Part shown: in pieces, positions 51,339 to 60,128 of the stretch
How positions within the stretch are numbered: the first letter of the stretch is position 1
How the letters are laid out: the number at the start of each line of letters is the position of its first letter
Origin: Deinococcus seoulensis
GTDB taxonomy: Bacteria; Deinococcota; Deinococci; Deinococcales; Deinococcaceae
Reading direction: 5' to 3'
Assembly (NCBI RefSeq): GCF_014648115.1
Contig: NZ_BMQM01000015.1
Location: 36,362-100,361 of the forward strand
DNA: 64,000 nucleotides
The notes under the pieces: generated by a model
What the model was told of the DNA's origin: nothing
Databases searched by the model: none
What the model saw: only the letters and a program-made list of their open reading frames with translations
Position numbers and translations under genes: made by a program

Positions 51339-52963
51339 CCGACGTGCACGACCAGGCCCGGGCGTACCTGCGTGCCCATGCCCAGCTGCGCCCGGTCGAC
51401 GCCACCTTCATGGGCCTGCCCGGTCACGACCACCAACTGCCTCCCGCCGGGCCGGACGCGGTTCATGCCGAGCTCGCCACGCTGGAAGCCCTTCAGGCGG
51501 ACCTGGCGCACCTTCAGGTGCCGCAGACGGCCGCCGGGCGCATCGACGCGCAGCTGCTCACGGCGCAGCTCACCACCGCGCTGGCCGAGGGGAGGCGCGC
51601 GCCGCGGCAGCACAGCCCTGCGTGGTACACCGGTGAGGCTGCGTTCGGCGTGATCTCCCTGCTGCTGCCCGGACATCTGGACGACCCGGACGTCACCCGC
51701 GACGCGCTGCGCGTGCGACTGGAGGCAATTCCCGCGTTTTTGGCGCAGGCCCGCGCGCACCTGCAGGGCCGCGCCCGCCCCGATGACGTGGCGGAGCGGG
51801 CGCGGCGTGAGGCGCGCGCCGCCGCGCACCTGCTCACCTCCGGGCTGCCGCGGCACCCCCTCTGGGACGACACACTGCGCCTCCCGGCAGGCCGCGCCGC
51901 CCGCGCATTGCAGGCGTACGCTGAGGACCTGAGCGGCCCGGACGCACCCGTGGCCTGCGGCGAGACGCACCTCGACCTGCTGATGCGCGTCACGCACGCC
52001 CTGCCGTTCGGGCCGCGCGAGGCGCTGGAACGCGCCACCGAGGCGTTCGCGCGTCTCACCACGCAGCTCGAGACACAGGCCCGGCGCCTGCCGGGCGGCC
52101 TGCACTGGACCGAACACCTCGCGCGGCTGGAGACACAGGTTCCGGACGCCGACCCGGCGCGCCTGCTGGGCACCTACCGCGACCTGCATGAGCGGGCACT
52201 GGACGCCGCCCGCCCGCTGATGACGCCCGCCGACGAGTACGGCCTGGACTTCACCTTCCTGCCCGAGTGGGCGGAGGGCAGCGGCGACCTGTACTTCCTG
52301 TTCTACCGCTCGCCTGCACCTCTGCGCCCTGGCAGCGGCAGCCGCTACTGGGTCACGCCGCCCGGGCCGAACCCGGCGGACCTGCGCGCCCACAACTGCG
52401 CGTTCGTGAAACTCGTTCACGCCGTGCACCACGGCAGTATCGGGCACCACACGCACAACGCCCGCGCCCGTCAGGCCGACTCGGTGCTGGCCCGGGTGGC
52501 CGGCACCGACTGCGCCTCCGGCATCGCCCTGCTCGGGGCGGGCACCATGGTCGAAGGCTGGGCCTGCTACGCCGAAGATCTGCTCGCCGAAATCCCCGGC
52601 TTCTACACGCCCGCCGAGGAACTGCTGCTCACGCAGTTCGAGCGCCGCAACGCCGCCTCCTGCATCGTGGATCTCAAGCTCCACCTCGGCGAGTGGACCC
52701 TCGAACAGGCCCGCACCTTCTACCGCGATGAAGCGCATTTCGCGCCCGCCCGGATCTGGGCCGAAACCACCCGTAACGCCCTGTTCCCAGCCAGCCGCCT
52801 GATGTACTGGCTCGGTACCGAGACCATCAAGGCCCTGCGCGCCGAACTCGCCCTGCCGCCCCGCCTCTTTCACGACGCCCTGCTCGCCCACGGGCACGCG
52901 CCCGCCACGGTCGTGGCCGACGAACTGCGCGCCAAGCAAACACAAGGAGCCCTGAACCTATGA
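51335..52963 (+). CDS. DUF885 family protein with altered zinc motif
   Basis: 542 residues from GTG 51335, overlapping the preceding stop by four bases. Overall DUF885 layout (helical; FTFLPEWAEGSGDLYFLFYR, GTMVEGWACYAEDLLAEIPG, QFERRNAASCIVDLKLHLGE). Where HExxPGH is expected it reads VHHGSIGHHTHNAR, so the catalytic Glu is replaced. The downstream EGWA.Y.E motif is kept. It may use another base, or have turned into a binding or non-hydrolytic protein. Confidence 0.8.
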   Translation: MTDVHDQARAYLRAHAQLRPVDATFMGLPGHDHQLPPAGPDAVHAELATLEALQADLAHLQVPQTAAGRIDAQLLTAQLTTALAEGRRAPRQHSPAWYTGEAAFGVISLLLPGHLDDPDVTRDALRVRLEAIPAFLAQARAHLQGRARPDDVAERARREARAAAHLLTSGLPRHPLWDDTLRLPAGRAARALQAYAEDLSGPDAPVACGETHLDLLMRVTHALPFGPREALERATEAFARLTTQLETQARRLPGGLHWTEHLARLETQVPDADPARLLGTYRDLHERALDAARPLMTPADEYGLDFTFLPEWAEGSGDLYFLFYRSPAPLRPGSGSRYWVTPPGPNPADLRAHNCAFVKLVHAVHHGSIGHHTHNARARQADSVLARVAGTDCASGIALLGAGTMVEGWACYAEDLLAEIPGFYTPAEELLLTQFERRNAASCIVDLKLHLGEWTLEQARTFYRDEAHFAPARIWAETTRNALFPASRLMYWLGTETIKALRAELALPPRLFHDALLAHGHAPATVVADELRAKQTQGALNL

Positions 52964-53643
52964 CCCTCACCGCCGACCACAAACTCGCCCTGCGCGAACG
53001 TTTCATGACTGTTGACACCGCCAACGTCGCGGACGTCCTCGACGAACTCGGCCTGCCCGACTGCGGGCTGTCCAGCGACCTGTGGCCCATCAAGACGCGC
53101 CTCGAGAAGATGGGCGGCTGGGCGTACACCATCCGCGGCCAGATGACCCCGTACCCTGGCACCGGCGATCCGAAAAAGATGGAAGCCGTCAGCGGCCTCA
53201 CCCCCGGACACCTGAGTGTCTGGAGCGGCGGCGGCGCGCAGGGCGTGTGTTTCTTCGGCGAACTCATCGCCCGCGGCATGCAGTACCGCGGCTGCGTGGG
53301 CGCCCTCGTCGACGGTGGCATCCGCGACATCGAGTGGCTCGACCGCATGAATTTCCCCGTGTACACCCGCTACCGCACGCCCGTGCAGTCGATCGGCCGC
53401 TGGGAAGTCAACGCCTGGCAGGTCGAGGTGTACCTCCCGGGCGCCACCGCCGCGCGCGTGCGCGTCCGGCCCGACGACTTCATCCTCGCAGACGTGGACG
53501 GCGCCATCCTGATCCCGCAGGAGGTGGCCGAGGAGGTCCTCACGCGCGCCGAGGCGCTCACCGAGAAGGAACGCCTGATCCGCGCGGACCTCGAGAACGG
53601 CGCCACCCTGCCCGACGTACTCGCCAAGTACGGACACGTCTGA
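52960..53643 (+). CDS. RraA-like aldolase/decarboxylase family protein
   Basis: 227 residues. VDTANVADVLDELGLPDC at the start, GALVDGGIRDIEWLDRMNFP (the conserved Arg-Asp that binds the keto acid and metal), and VRPDDFILADVDGAILIPQE. Family members cleave 4-hydroxy-4-methyl-2-oxoglutarate or decarboxylate oxaloacetate; others only bind RNase E. Ligand residues and pathway context favour an enzyme. Overlaps the DUF885 gene by ATGA. Confidence 0.85.
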   Translation: MTLTADHKLALRERFMTVDTANVADVLDELGLPDCGLSSDLWPIKTRLEKMGGWAYTIRGQMTPYPGTGDPKKMEAVSGLTPGHLSVWSGGGAQGVCFFGELIARGMQYRGCVGALVDGGIRDIEWLDRMNFPVYTRYRTPVQSIGRWEVNAWQVEVYLPGATAARVRVRPDDFILADVDGAILIPQEVAEEVLTRAEALTEKERLIRADLENGATLPDVLAKYGHV

Positions 53644-53644
53644 G

Positions 53645-54433
53645 ATGGATCTCGGCCTCAAAGATCAACCTGCCGTCGTCCTCGCCGCCAGCGCGGGCCT
53701 CGGCTTCGCGACCGCCCACGCTCTGGCACGCGAGGGCGCCCGAGTGGCCCTGTGCGCCCGCACGCTGGAGCGTGCCCAGGCGGCCGCGCGCCGCATCGAA
53801 CAGGACACCGGCGTGCCCACGCTGGGCTACGCCGCCGACGTGGCCGACGCTGAGAGCCTGACGACCTTCATTGACGCGGCCGCCCGGGACCTCGGGGGGA
53901 TTCGCATTCTCGTCTGCAACGCCGGAGGGCCCCCGCCGGGGAACTTCACGGCCCTCGGGGAAGCGCAGTGGCACGCGGCGTACCAGCTCACGCTGATGAG
54001 CGTGGTCCGCAGCGTCACGGCCGCCCTGCCACACCTGCGCGCCGGGGGCGGCGGCCGCATCCTGGCCCTGCTCAGCAGCAGCGTCAAACGCCCCCTGGAC
54101 AACCTGACCCTGTCCAACGCACTGCGCCCCGCCGTGTACGGCCTGTGCAAATCCCTGAGTGTCGAACTCGGCCCGGACAACATCCAGGTCAACGGCCTGG
54201 CACCCGGCCGGGTGCTCACCGAACGTATCCAGCAGCTCGATGAGGCCGCAGCCTCCCGGCGCGGCACCAGCTGGCAGGCCGTGCGGGAGGCGTCCGAACG
54301 CGAGGTGCCGATGGGCCGACTCGGCACGCCCGACGAGTTCGGCCGGGTCGCCGCGTTCCTGTGTTCACCCGCCGCGCAGTACGTCAACGGCAGCGCCCTG
54401 CTCGTCGACGGTGGCGCCGTCACCGCGCTGTGA
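53645..54433 (+). CDS. short-chain dehydrogenase/reductase
   Basis: 262 residues. Cofactor loop [35 protein letters not shown] (NAG motif), active-site [20 protein letters not shown] and [20 protein letters not shown] (YxxxK), and the late [19 protein letters not shown]. Typical FabG-like length. It starts one base after the RraA stop, so it is co-expressed with that gene. Confidence 0.9.
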   Translation: MDLGLKDQPAVVLAASAGLGFATAHALAREGARVALCARTLERAQAAARRIEQDTGVPTLGYAADVADAESLTTFIDAAARDLGGIRILVCNAGGPPPGNFTALGEAQWHAAYQLTLMSVVRSVTAALPHLRAGGGGRILALLSSSVKRPLDNLTLSNALRPAVYGLCKSLSVELGPDNIQVNGLAPGRVLTERIQQLDEAAASRRGTSWQAVREASEREVPMGRLGTPDEFGRVAAFLCSPAAQYVNGSALLVDGGAVTAL

Positions 54434-54452
54434 GGCACCCCAGGAGGCACCC

Positions 54453-55526
54453 ATGACCTACGATCCCGAACGGCACGCCACCCTGCTCGCCGACTACTGC
54501 GTCAGCGTCCGCCCTGGCGACCGCGTACTCGTGGCCGGCAGCACCCTGGCCCTCCCCCTCATCGAGGCGCTGCACCGCACGCTGCTTGAGCGGGGCGCGC
54601 GCCCCGTCCTGCGCCTGAGCTACCCCACGCAGACCGAAGACGTACAGCGCCTCGCCTCCGACGAGGTGCTCAGCACGCTGCACCCGGTCGAGATCGACGA
54701 CGCCCGGGCGCTCGACGCCTCCATCCGCATCCTCACGCCCACCCCGCCCGTCCCGGATATCGATGTGGCCCGCGCGGCTCGCTGGCGCGCCGCGCAGTCC
54801 CCGGTTGCCATGAGCACCCTGCACTCCCGCTGGAACCTCACGCTGTACCCCACGGCGTTCGGCGCGCAGGCCGCCGGGATGACCCTGGAAGCGTACGAAG
54901 CGTTCGTGGCCCGCGCGATGTTCCTCGACGCCCCGGACCCCGTGCAGAAATGGGGCGAAATCCGCGACTTCCAGGCCGGGCTGATCGAACGCCTCGCCGC
55001 AACGGACGACGTCCACCTGCAGGCGGACGGCACGGACCTGCACCTCAGCGTGCGCGGGCGGACCTGGAGCAACAGCGACGCCAAACGCAACATGCCCTCT
55101 GGCGAGGTGTTCACGGCGCCGCTGGAACGCAGCGCGAACGGGACCGTGCACTTCGACCTGCCCACCCTGTACGGAGGCCGCGTCGTACGCGGCATCGACC
55201 TCGTGTTCCGGGACGGCGAGGTCGTCGAGGCGCACGCCGAGGAAGGGGAGGACGTCCTGCGGGCCGCGCTCGCCACGGACGACGGCGCCCGCTTCCTGGG
55301 TGAACTCGGCATCGGCACGAACTTCGGCATCCAGCAGCCCAGCATGAACATCCTCTTCGACGAGAAGATCGGCGGGACGGTGCACCTGGCCGTGGGGCAG
55401 GCCTACGCGGAAAATGGCGGGAAGAACCGCAGCGCCGTGCACTGGGACATGATCCGCGACCTGCGCCTGGGCGGTATCCTGAGCCTGGACGGCGAGCCCT
55501 TCCTGGTCGGCGGTCGCTTCGTTTGA
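54453..55526 (+). CDS. M29-family aminopeptidase
   Basis: 357 residues, preceded by AGGAGG. Hallmarks: [40 protein letters not shown] (metal-binding Glu), [31 protein letters not shown] and [17 protein letters not shown] (His and Asp ligands). These two-metal aminopeptidases trim N-terminal residues from small peptides. Last gene of the operon; it agrees with peptide uptake as the operon's first step. Confidence 0.9.
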   Translation: MTYDPERHATLLADYCVSVRPGDRVLVAGSTLALPLIEALHRTLLERGARPVLRLSYPTQTEDVQRLASDEVLSTLHPVEIDDARALDASIRILTPTPPVPDIDVARAARWRAAQSPVAMSTLHSRWNLTLYPTAFGAQAAGMTLEAYEAFVARAMFLDAPDPVQKWGEIRDFQAGLIERLAATDDVHLQADGTDLHLSVRGRTWSNSDAKRNMPSGEVFTAPLERSANGTVHFDLPTLYGGRVVRGIDLVFRDGEVVEAHAEEGEDVLRAALATDDGARFLGELGIGTNFGIQQPSMNILFDEKIGGTVHLAVGQAYAENGGKNRSAVHWDMIRDLRLGGILSLDGEPFLVGGRFV

Positions 55527-55656
55527 GGGCCAGTCCAGGAGCCCGGGGGTCAGGAAGCAGAAGAACGCCACGAAGGCAGGCGATCTGTCTGTGATGAAGG
55601 GGCGACGTGGTGCAGAGTCGCCAAGGACAAGAGTTTCCAGGCGGGACGGGATGTCC

Positions 55657-56097
55657 TTAAATACCCCGTGCACCACAGCCCCGACTGAATGTAGAGCGCG
55701 AAGAATGCTGTTCTTCGCGCCTGTGGCTTTCCTCACCGCACAACATCCGACCGGCGTGCAGGGCGGTACCGCCGGTGGCGCGCAGTCTGCTCAGGTGCCC
55801 CTGCAGGGTCCGGGCGTCCCCGACGGGCTGCAGGGGCGCGTGCAGGACGGGGCCGCCCGAGAACGTAACGAGCGCGGCGCGGTCATCCTGGCCGAGCCGG
55901 GTGAGGAGTCCGCTGGCGGCGGCGCGGGCCATCTCCAGCGGGAAGCCCCCCATACTGCCGCTGGTGTCGATGACCAGGGTGAGGTCCAGGGGCGCCGGGC
56001 CAGGCGTGGCGGCGGGCGTCACCGTGATCAGGAGGTCCGTGACTGTGGGCGTGGCCGGGACGGGGCGGGCGGGAGTGACCTCGAAGGTGATGTTCAT
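55657..56097 (-). pseudogene. truncated von Willebrand factor A domain gene
   Basis: From ATG 56097 the frame encodes a beta start, then a vWA domain with the MIDAS motif LTLVIDTSGSMGG, DDRAALVTFSGGPVLHAPLQ and RLRATGGTALHAG. Homology ends there (about 55745) and the frame runs through unrelated residues to 55657. vWA proteins of this form are normally several hundred residues longer. 55527-55656 holds no gene. Confidence 0.7.
55696..55720. terminator. perfect hairpin after the aminopeptidase operon
   Basis: GCGCGAAGAA-TGCTG-TTCTTCGCGC, a 10-bp perfect stem with a 5-base loop followed by a short T-containing stretch (CTGTGGCTTTCC). 170 bases after the M29 stop. It may end the long rightward transcript or be the junction that truncated the vWA gene. 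Confidence 0.45.
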
Positions 56098-56468
56098 GGG
56101 CCGAGTGTCGACCCGGCCAGCGGGTTTCTCTGAACGAAACAGAGGTGATCATGGCCGATGATGCGGTCCAACCTCGGTGGGACCGCGCTGAAGGGTGGTG
56201 CGCCGGTCGATTCTGTTTCAGCGTCCCTGGACGTTGAGGAGCGCCTCCGGGTAGGCCGCAGCGGCCAGGGCGATCAACTCGTACTCCACCGCCGCCAGAC
56301 TCCCGATCATCCCCGACGGTCCACGCAGGCCGTCCCGCCAGGGAATCAGCGACATCGACACCGGCATCTGCAGCTTCGGGGGCTCCAGCGTCTCGAACAG
56401 CGCCGCCGCCCAGCGGTGGTACTTCCCCGGTGCGCGGCCCGGCTTGAACGCCTCCCCCAGCACGGCGT

Positions 56469-57637
56469 CAGGCTTTTATCTTGACTCGGGTCCAACAAAA
56501 CGGGCTGATTGGAAGTTGTGAGACCACCCATCAGCCCGCTCCCATTTCTAACCCAAATTCCAGACTGGCGTGCCCCTACCCGCATCCATTACCCATGGGA
56601 CGCCCTCTGGACCGTCATTCTCACTGGCCTCCTCGCCGGACCACCCAACATCCTCGCCCTCACCCAGTGGCTTGCCGGACACCGCGAGGTGCTGTGCCAG
56701 CACCTCGGCCTCAATCGCCTCCCCCAGCAAGCCATGATCTACCGCTTCTTCTGGTCGCTGGACCAGCATCTTCCCGAACTGCAACGCGCCCTGCTGGATT
56801 GAGTGAAGGCTCAACATCCCACGGCGCATGACCGCCTGGTCATCCTTGCCGGTGACGGCAAAGTCCTGAAAGGAAGCGCTCGAGAGGGCCGTTCGGCCCT
56901 CTCGTTCCTATCGGTCTTCTTCCATGAGCTGGCGCTGACCGTCGCGCAGGTTGATCAAGCAGGGCGTCATGAAGCCAAAGGGATGCAGGATCTGCTCCCC
57001 ACCCTCACAACCCTCTTCGGGAACGGGTGGCTCATGACGTTGGACGCCGCCTACACCGAGCGGGAACTCACCACTCGAATCGACGAGGCAGGCGGAGCCT
57101 ACCTCGTCCCACTCAAGAACAACACCCGCTCGCTCAAGGAATGGGCGATGTTCGCGTTCACGTACCCGGCGCACGATCACGTCGTGAACGTCGAGCGGCG
57201 CAGCGGGGAGATCTGGGAGCGGCGTACGTCGGTGATCACCGGCGAGCAGGTCCCAGAGGAGATCAAGGAAGGGCTGTGTGGTGTGCAGACGTTGATCCGC
57301 CGTGAACATCAGGTGACGCGCCGCGATGGCACACAACGGGTTGAGGTGCGGTATGCCGTCAGCAGCCGGCTGCTGACGGCTCAGGAAGCGGAGCGCATCT
57401 GGCGTGGTCACTGGGGTATTGAGAATCGAAGCCACCATTGCCGGGATGTCGTGCTGCACGAGGATGCGTGTCGGTTGCGCCGGGGAGCACAGGGACGGGC
57501 GATGCTCAATGGCGTGATTGTGGCGCTACTCAACGGACAGACCCGTCAGATCACGGCGCTGGTGCGTCGCCTGACCATTGATCCGTTGCTCGCTCTTCAA
57601 CTCCTGATTCCTGAACTCGCGTCAAGATAAAAGCCTG
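56469..57637 (+). mobile_element. ISAs1-family insertion sequence, 1169 bp
   Basis: Perfect 17-bp terminal inverted repeats CAGGCTTTTATCTTGAC, flanked by the 9-bp direct duplication GCACGGCGT (56460-56468 and 57638-57646). It carries one transposase gene with an in-frame TGA. The intact target is known from 23572-23590. Confidence 0.93.
56509..57630 (+). pseudogene. ISAs1-family transposase with an in-frame TGA stop
   Basis: 97 codons (PDWRAPTRIHYPWDALWTVI, NRLPQQAMIYRFFWSLDQHL) end at TGA 56800-56802. The same frame continues at once (GTG 56803) for 275 residues with LAGDGKVLKGSA, LMTLDAAYTERELTTRIDEA, GGAYLVPLKNNTRS and GHWGIENRSHHCRDVVLHED. The sum, 373 codons, is a normal ISAs1 length and the DDE residues are kept. 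Either a nonsense mutation or read-through; the second part could also restart at GTG 56803. Confidence 0.85.
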
Positions 57638-58021
57638 GCACGGCGTGGCTGAGCTCGCCAATGTGGTACGCCTTGTTGTACCCCCAGCGCCCGAACTTGT
57701 CGTGGTTCGAGGCGATCCGGATGAGGTTGGCACTCACCGGGTTCGTGACGCCCTTCTTCTCCGCCTTGCCGATGTACCGGGGCGTCAGGTCGTTCCCTTC
57801 CCCGGTGTGCATGACGTACAGGAAGCCCTGCCAGGTATCGTCCTCGAGACCCTCCGTGACCATCCCGATCATCGCTGCGTCGAAGCTGGAGTGACGGGTC
57901 AGGGTCAGTCGATTCTTCTCCTTGCCACGCAGGTGCGTGTTCACGCTCAGGCCATCCCCGGCCGTCTCGAAGAGCGGGGTCAGGTGCTGCTCCTGCTGGG
58001 CCAGCCATTCGGGCAGGTGGA

Positions 58022-58474
58022 TCATCGCTGGACTCCTTCACGGTTGAGCAGCGCCGGACTGGTGTCCTGCGCCAGGCTGATCAGCTGCGCTTCCACGGCA
58101 CCGACGGTGACGGGGAAGCCGGGGATGGGCGGCCCCTGCATGGCCGTCACGGGCACGACGTACAGGTCGAGGTCGTGCTGGAAGTGGGCCCGCCAGGCGT
58201 CCGCACGGGACGTGGGCTCCAGCAGGCTTCGCAGGTGACCCTTCCAGCGGCTCACGGGCTGAGCGGCGCGGCCGACGTAGATCGGCATCGTGGGGGCGTC
58301 CCGGCGGACGAGGATGTAGACACTCTCCTCAGGATTGGGCAGGGCGGCCCGCAGACGCGTCAAGATTTGCGGCGTCTCGATCGGGCCGCCGTCGTGCAGG
58401 GCGACGCGGTGGGCGTCATGGGAGGTGAGCCAGTTCAGGAGCAGGGTTCGTTTCTGGTCGAGATCGTCGGGCAC
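58022..58474 (-). CDS. GIY-YIG-like nuclease-fold protein 1 (copy B)
   Basis: 150 residues, near-identical to 22753-23205 in the core (VYILVRRDAPTMPIYVGRAA) with changes near the N-terminus (DDLDQKRTLLLNWLTSHDAH). GTG start with TACCAT 6 bases upstream as in copy A. Overlaps the broken gene 2 by ATGA. Divergent from the intact DUF6884 gene across 52 bases. Confidence 0.65.
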   Translation of the reverse strand: MPDDLDQKRTLLLNWLTSHDAHRVALHDGGPIETPQILTRLRAALPNPEESVYILVRRDAPTMPIYVGRAAQPVSRWKGHLRSLLEPTSRADAWRAHFQHDLDLYVVPVTAMQGPPIPGFPVTVGAVEAQLISLAQDTSPALLNREGVQR

Positions 58475-58508
58475 GGCGTCATGGTAGGTGGCGGCGGGGC
58501 AGAACGCG

Positions 58509-58521
58509 GGTCAAACTGACC
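58509..58521. promoter_or_regulatory. palindrome in the divergent GIY-YIG / DUF6884 promoter
   Basis: GGTCA-AAC-TGACC, a perfect 5-bp inverted repeat 5 bases before the DUF6884 start. In copy A the arms are identical with a GTT centre (22706-22718), read on the other strand. Conservation in both copies suggests an operator for the module. Confidence 0.5.
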
Positions 58522-58526
58522 GGAAC

Positions 58527-58973
58527 ATGCGAACACTGGTGGTGGTGCCGTGCGGGGCGAAGAAGATCTGGGCGGAGGAGCCGTCGCTCGGGGCGGTGCG
58601 GGCGGCAGACGCGTACGTGGGCGTGCCGTTCCGGGTGAACCGGGCGTACGCCGAGGTGGTGGGAGACGCATGGGTGATCCTGAGTGCCAGGTACGGCTTC
58701 CTGGCGCCGGACGACCTGCTGGAGGGGCCGTACGAGGTGACGTTCAAGCGGAAGAAGACGAGCCCGGTGGCGGTGGAGACGCTGCGGCGACAGGTGATCG
58801 AGCGGGACCTGGCGTCGTTCGACCGGGTGATCGGGCTGGGCGGCGTGGAGTACCGCGCAGCGCTGGCGGAGGCGTTCCGCGATCACGCCGACGTGACATT
58901 CCCGTTTGCGGGGCTGGCGCTGGGCTACAGCCTGCAGGCGACCAAGGCGGCAACTGCAGCGGCCGAAAAGTAG
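58527..58973 (+). CDS. DUF6884-like protein
   Basis: 148 residues: [76 protein letters not shown]. The Cys in VPCGAKK and the SARYGFL segment are typical of DUF6884, a group distantly like YaaA and tRNA/DNA base-modification accessory proteins. Divergently paired with the GIY-YIG genes in both copies of the module, though truncated in copy A. Function unknown; DNA binding is possible. Confidence 0.7.
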   Translation: MRTLVVVPCGAKKIWAEEPSLGAVRAADAYVGVPFRVNRAYAEVVGDAWVILSARYGFLAPDDLLEGPYEVTFKRKKTSPVAVETLRRQVIERDLASFDRVIGLGGVEYRAALAEAFRDHADVTFPFAGLALGYSLQATKAATAAAEK

Positions 58974-58980
58974 CGCTCCC

Positions 58981-59208
58981 TCAGCGGAGAGCGCCCCGGA
59001 TGATCTCGTCGAAGCGTCCGCGGTTCTGACGGTCCCGGAGGGTGCTCCAGAAGTTGCGGACGAGCAGTCGCAGATCCCGGCGGAGCCATTCCATCTTCTC
59101 GTCGTCGATCACGTCCCGGTTCATGCTGCGGGCCATCCCGGCCGCGCGCTCCAGCTCCTGCTCACCTACTTCCTTGCTGGACTGGTAGAGATCCATCAGG
59201 ATGCCCAT
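58981..59208 (-). CDS. small hypothetical protein, 75 aa
   Basis: Helical, charged protein (LYQSSKEVGEQELERAAGMA, EWLRRDLRLLVRNFWSTLRD). It converges with the DUF6884 gene at a 7-base distance. A truncated duplicate at 42083-42222 shows it is an established gene that has been copied. No domain recognised. Confidence 0.55.
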   Translation of the reverse strand: MGILMDLYQSSKEVGEQELERAAGMARSMNRDVIDDEKMEWLRRDLRLLVRNFWSTLRDRQNRGRFDEIIRGALR

Positions 59209-59264
59209 AGCTACCCCGACGACTTGTAACTTGTAGGTACTGGTCAGGTGCTGCCGTGCTGTCC

Positions 59265-59450
59265 TCAGAGCCGTTCATGCAGGTCCTGAACCGTCTGATC
59301 CCAGGTGGCCTGCGAGGTCGGCGCTGGCAGCCCATGGCGTGCCGCCAGCCAGCTGACCACCGTGTGGGCTTCCCAGAGATGCCCGGGCTTCTCGCCCCCA
59401 TCCTCGTACCGTCCGTCCATCGAGCGCAACCAGTCCCGCTCCCGGGTCAC
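59265..59450 (-). CDS. small hypothetical protein or detached C-terminus of the immunity protein
   Basis: 61 residues from GTG 59450 (RDWLRSMDGRYEDGGEKPGH, LWEAHTVVSWLAARHGLPAP, WDQTVQDLHERL). It is in the same frame as the immunity gene just upstream, whose TGA is at 59475-59477, and the eight codons between are also open (PLRLLLEA). It is either an overlapping-operon gene or a read-through extension. Confidence 0.45.
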   Translation of the reverse strand: MTRERDWLRSMDGRYEDGGEKPGHLWEAHTVVSWLAARHGLPAPTSQATWDQTVQDLHERL

Positions 59451-59474
59451 CGCCTCAAGCAGCAGTCGGAGCGG

Positions 59475-60128
59475 TCAGTAGTAGGGGCTATCCGAGAAGC
59501 TGACGCCCCGGATGCCAGCGGCCTCAAGCGCGGCTCGCCCTGCGGCTGAGACCAGCAGGTGCGTGCGGGCCGCTCTGAGGCGAAACAGAGGTGGCACGCC
59601 CGCTGCAGGGATCGTCAGGACAGCTTTTTCTAACCCCGTCACGCTCCCTGTGCGCTCGTTGTGGCTGCTGTAGCGTGAGTGCTCCAAGTCCAGGATGTCC
59701 AGATGCTCCAGCACTTGGATCAGGACGTACTGATCAGTGGTTCGACCCACTGGATAGTCGGGCTCGCCGCCGCTGGACTCAACGTCATCCTTGATTCGCG
59801 TCGCCAGGGCCCGGTGGGTGAAGTCCCCGACGCTCTGCAGGGTTTCAAGCAGTTTCCTGGACACCAGCGGCAGCTGAGGGCGCATGATCGGCATGTCGGT
59901 CTCGAGCAGCGTCGGAAAGAAGCCGGTGAGCTCCACGGGCTCAGTCACCTGGAAGGGCTCTGCCGTATTCAGCCAGAAGCGTAGGTCTTCTTCCAACTCC
60001 TCGCGACCGTACATCGTGGTGTACTCGGCGCGGATTGGGTTGTTGTCGACGGGGTTTACCTCGCTGCCATTCAGGTCAGGATGGAGCCGGTCCAGGTCAG
60101 GGAGCAGGAAGAAGAATTCACCGCTCAC
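59475..60128 (-). CDS. Imm11-like (DUF1629) immunity protein
   Basis: 217 residues. LTGFFPTLLETDMPIMRPQL, FTHRALATRIKDDVESSGGE, YSSHNERTGSVTGLEKAVLT and PPLFRLRAARTHLLVSAAGR, ALEAAGIRGVSFSD follow the pattern of the Imm11 family, known as immunity partners of polymorphic toxins. The start overlaps the toxin stop by four bases (60125-60128), as expected for a toxin-immunity pair. Cytoplasmic, no signal. Confidence 0.7.
   Translation of the reverse strand: MSGEFFFLLPDLDRLHPDLNGSEVNPVDNNPIRAEYTTMYGREELEEDLRFWLNTAEPFQVTEPVELTGFFPTLLETDMPIMRPQLPLVSRKLLETLQSVGDFTHRALATRIKDDVESSGGEPDYPVGRTTDQYVLIQVLEHLDILDLEHSRYSSHNERTGSVTGLEKAVLTIPAAGVPPLFRLRAARTHLLVSAAGRAALEAAGIRGVSFSDSPYY

Larger units (their letters stand above)
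56218..58025 (-). pseudogene. GIY-YIG-like gene 2 (copy B) split by an ISAs1-family element
   Basis: The part before the IS (58025 down to 57647) and after it (56459 down to 56218) match the intact gene at 23202-23831 residue for residue over most of the length. The break falls after ELSHAV. Joining the two parts with one copy of the 9-bp duplication restores the frame (SHAVLGEAFKPGRAPGKYHR). With the IS present only about 130 native residues can be made. Confidence 0.9.
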
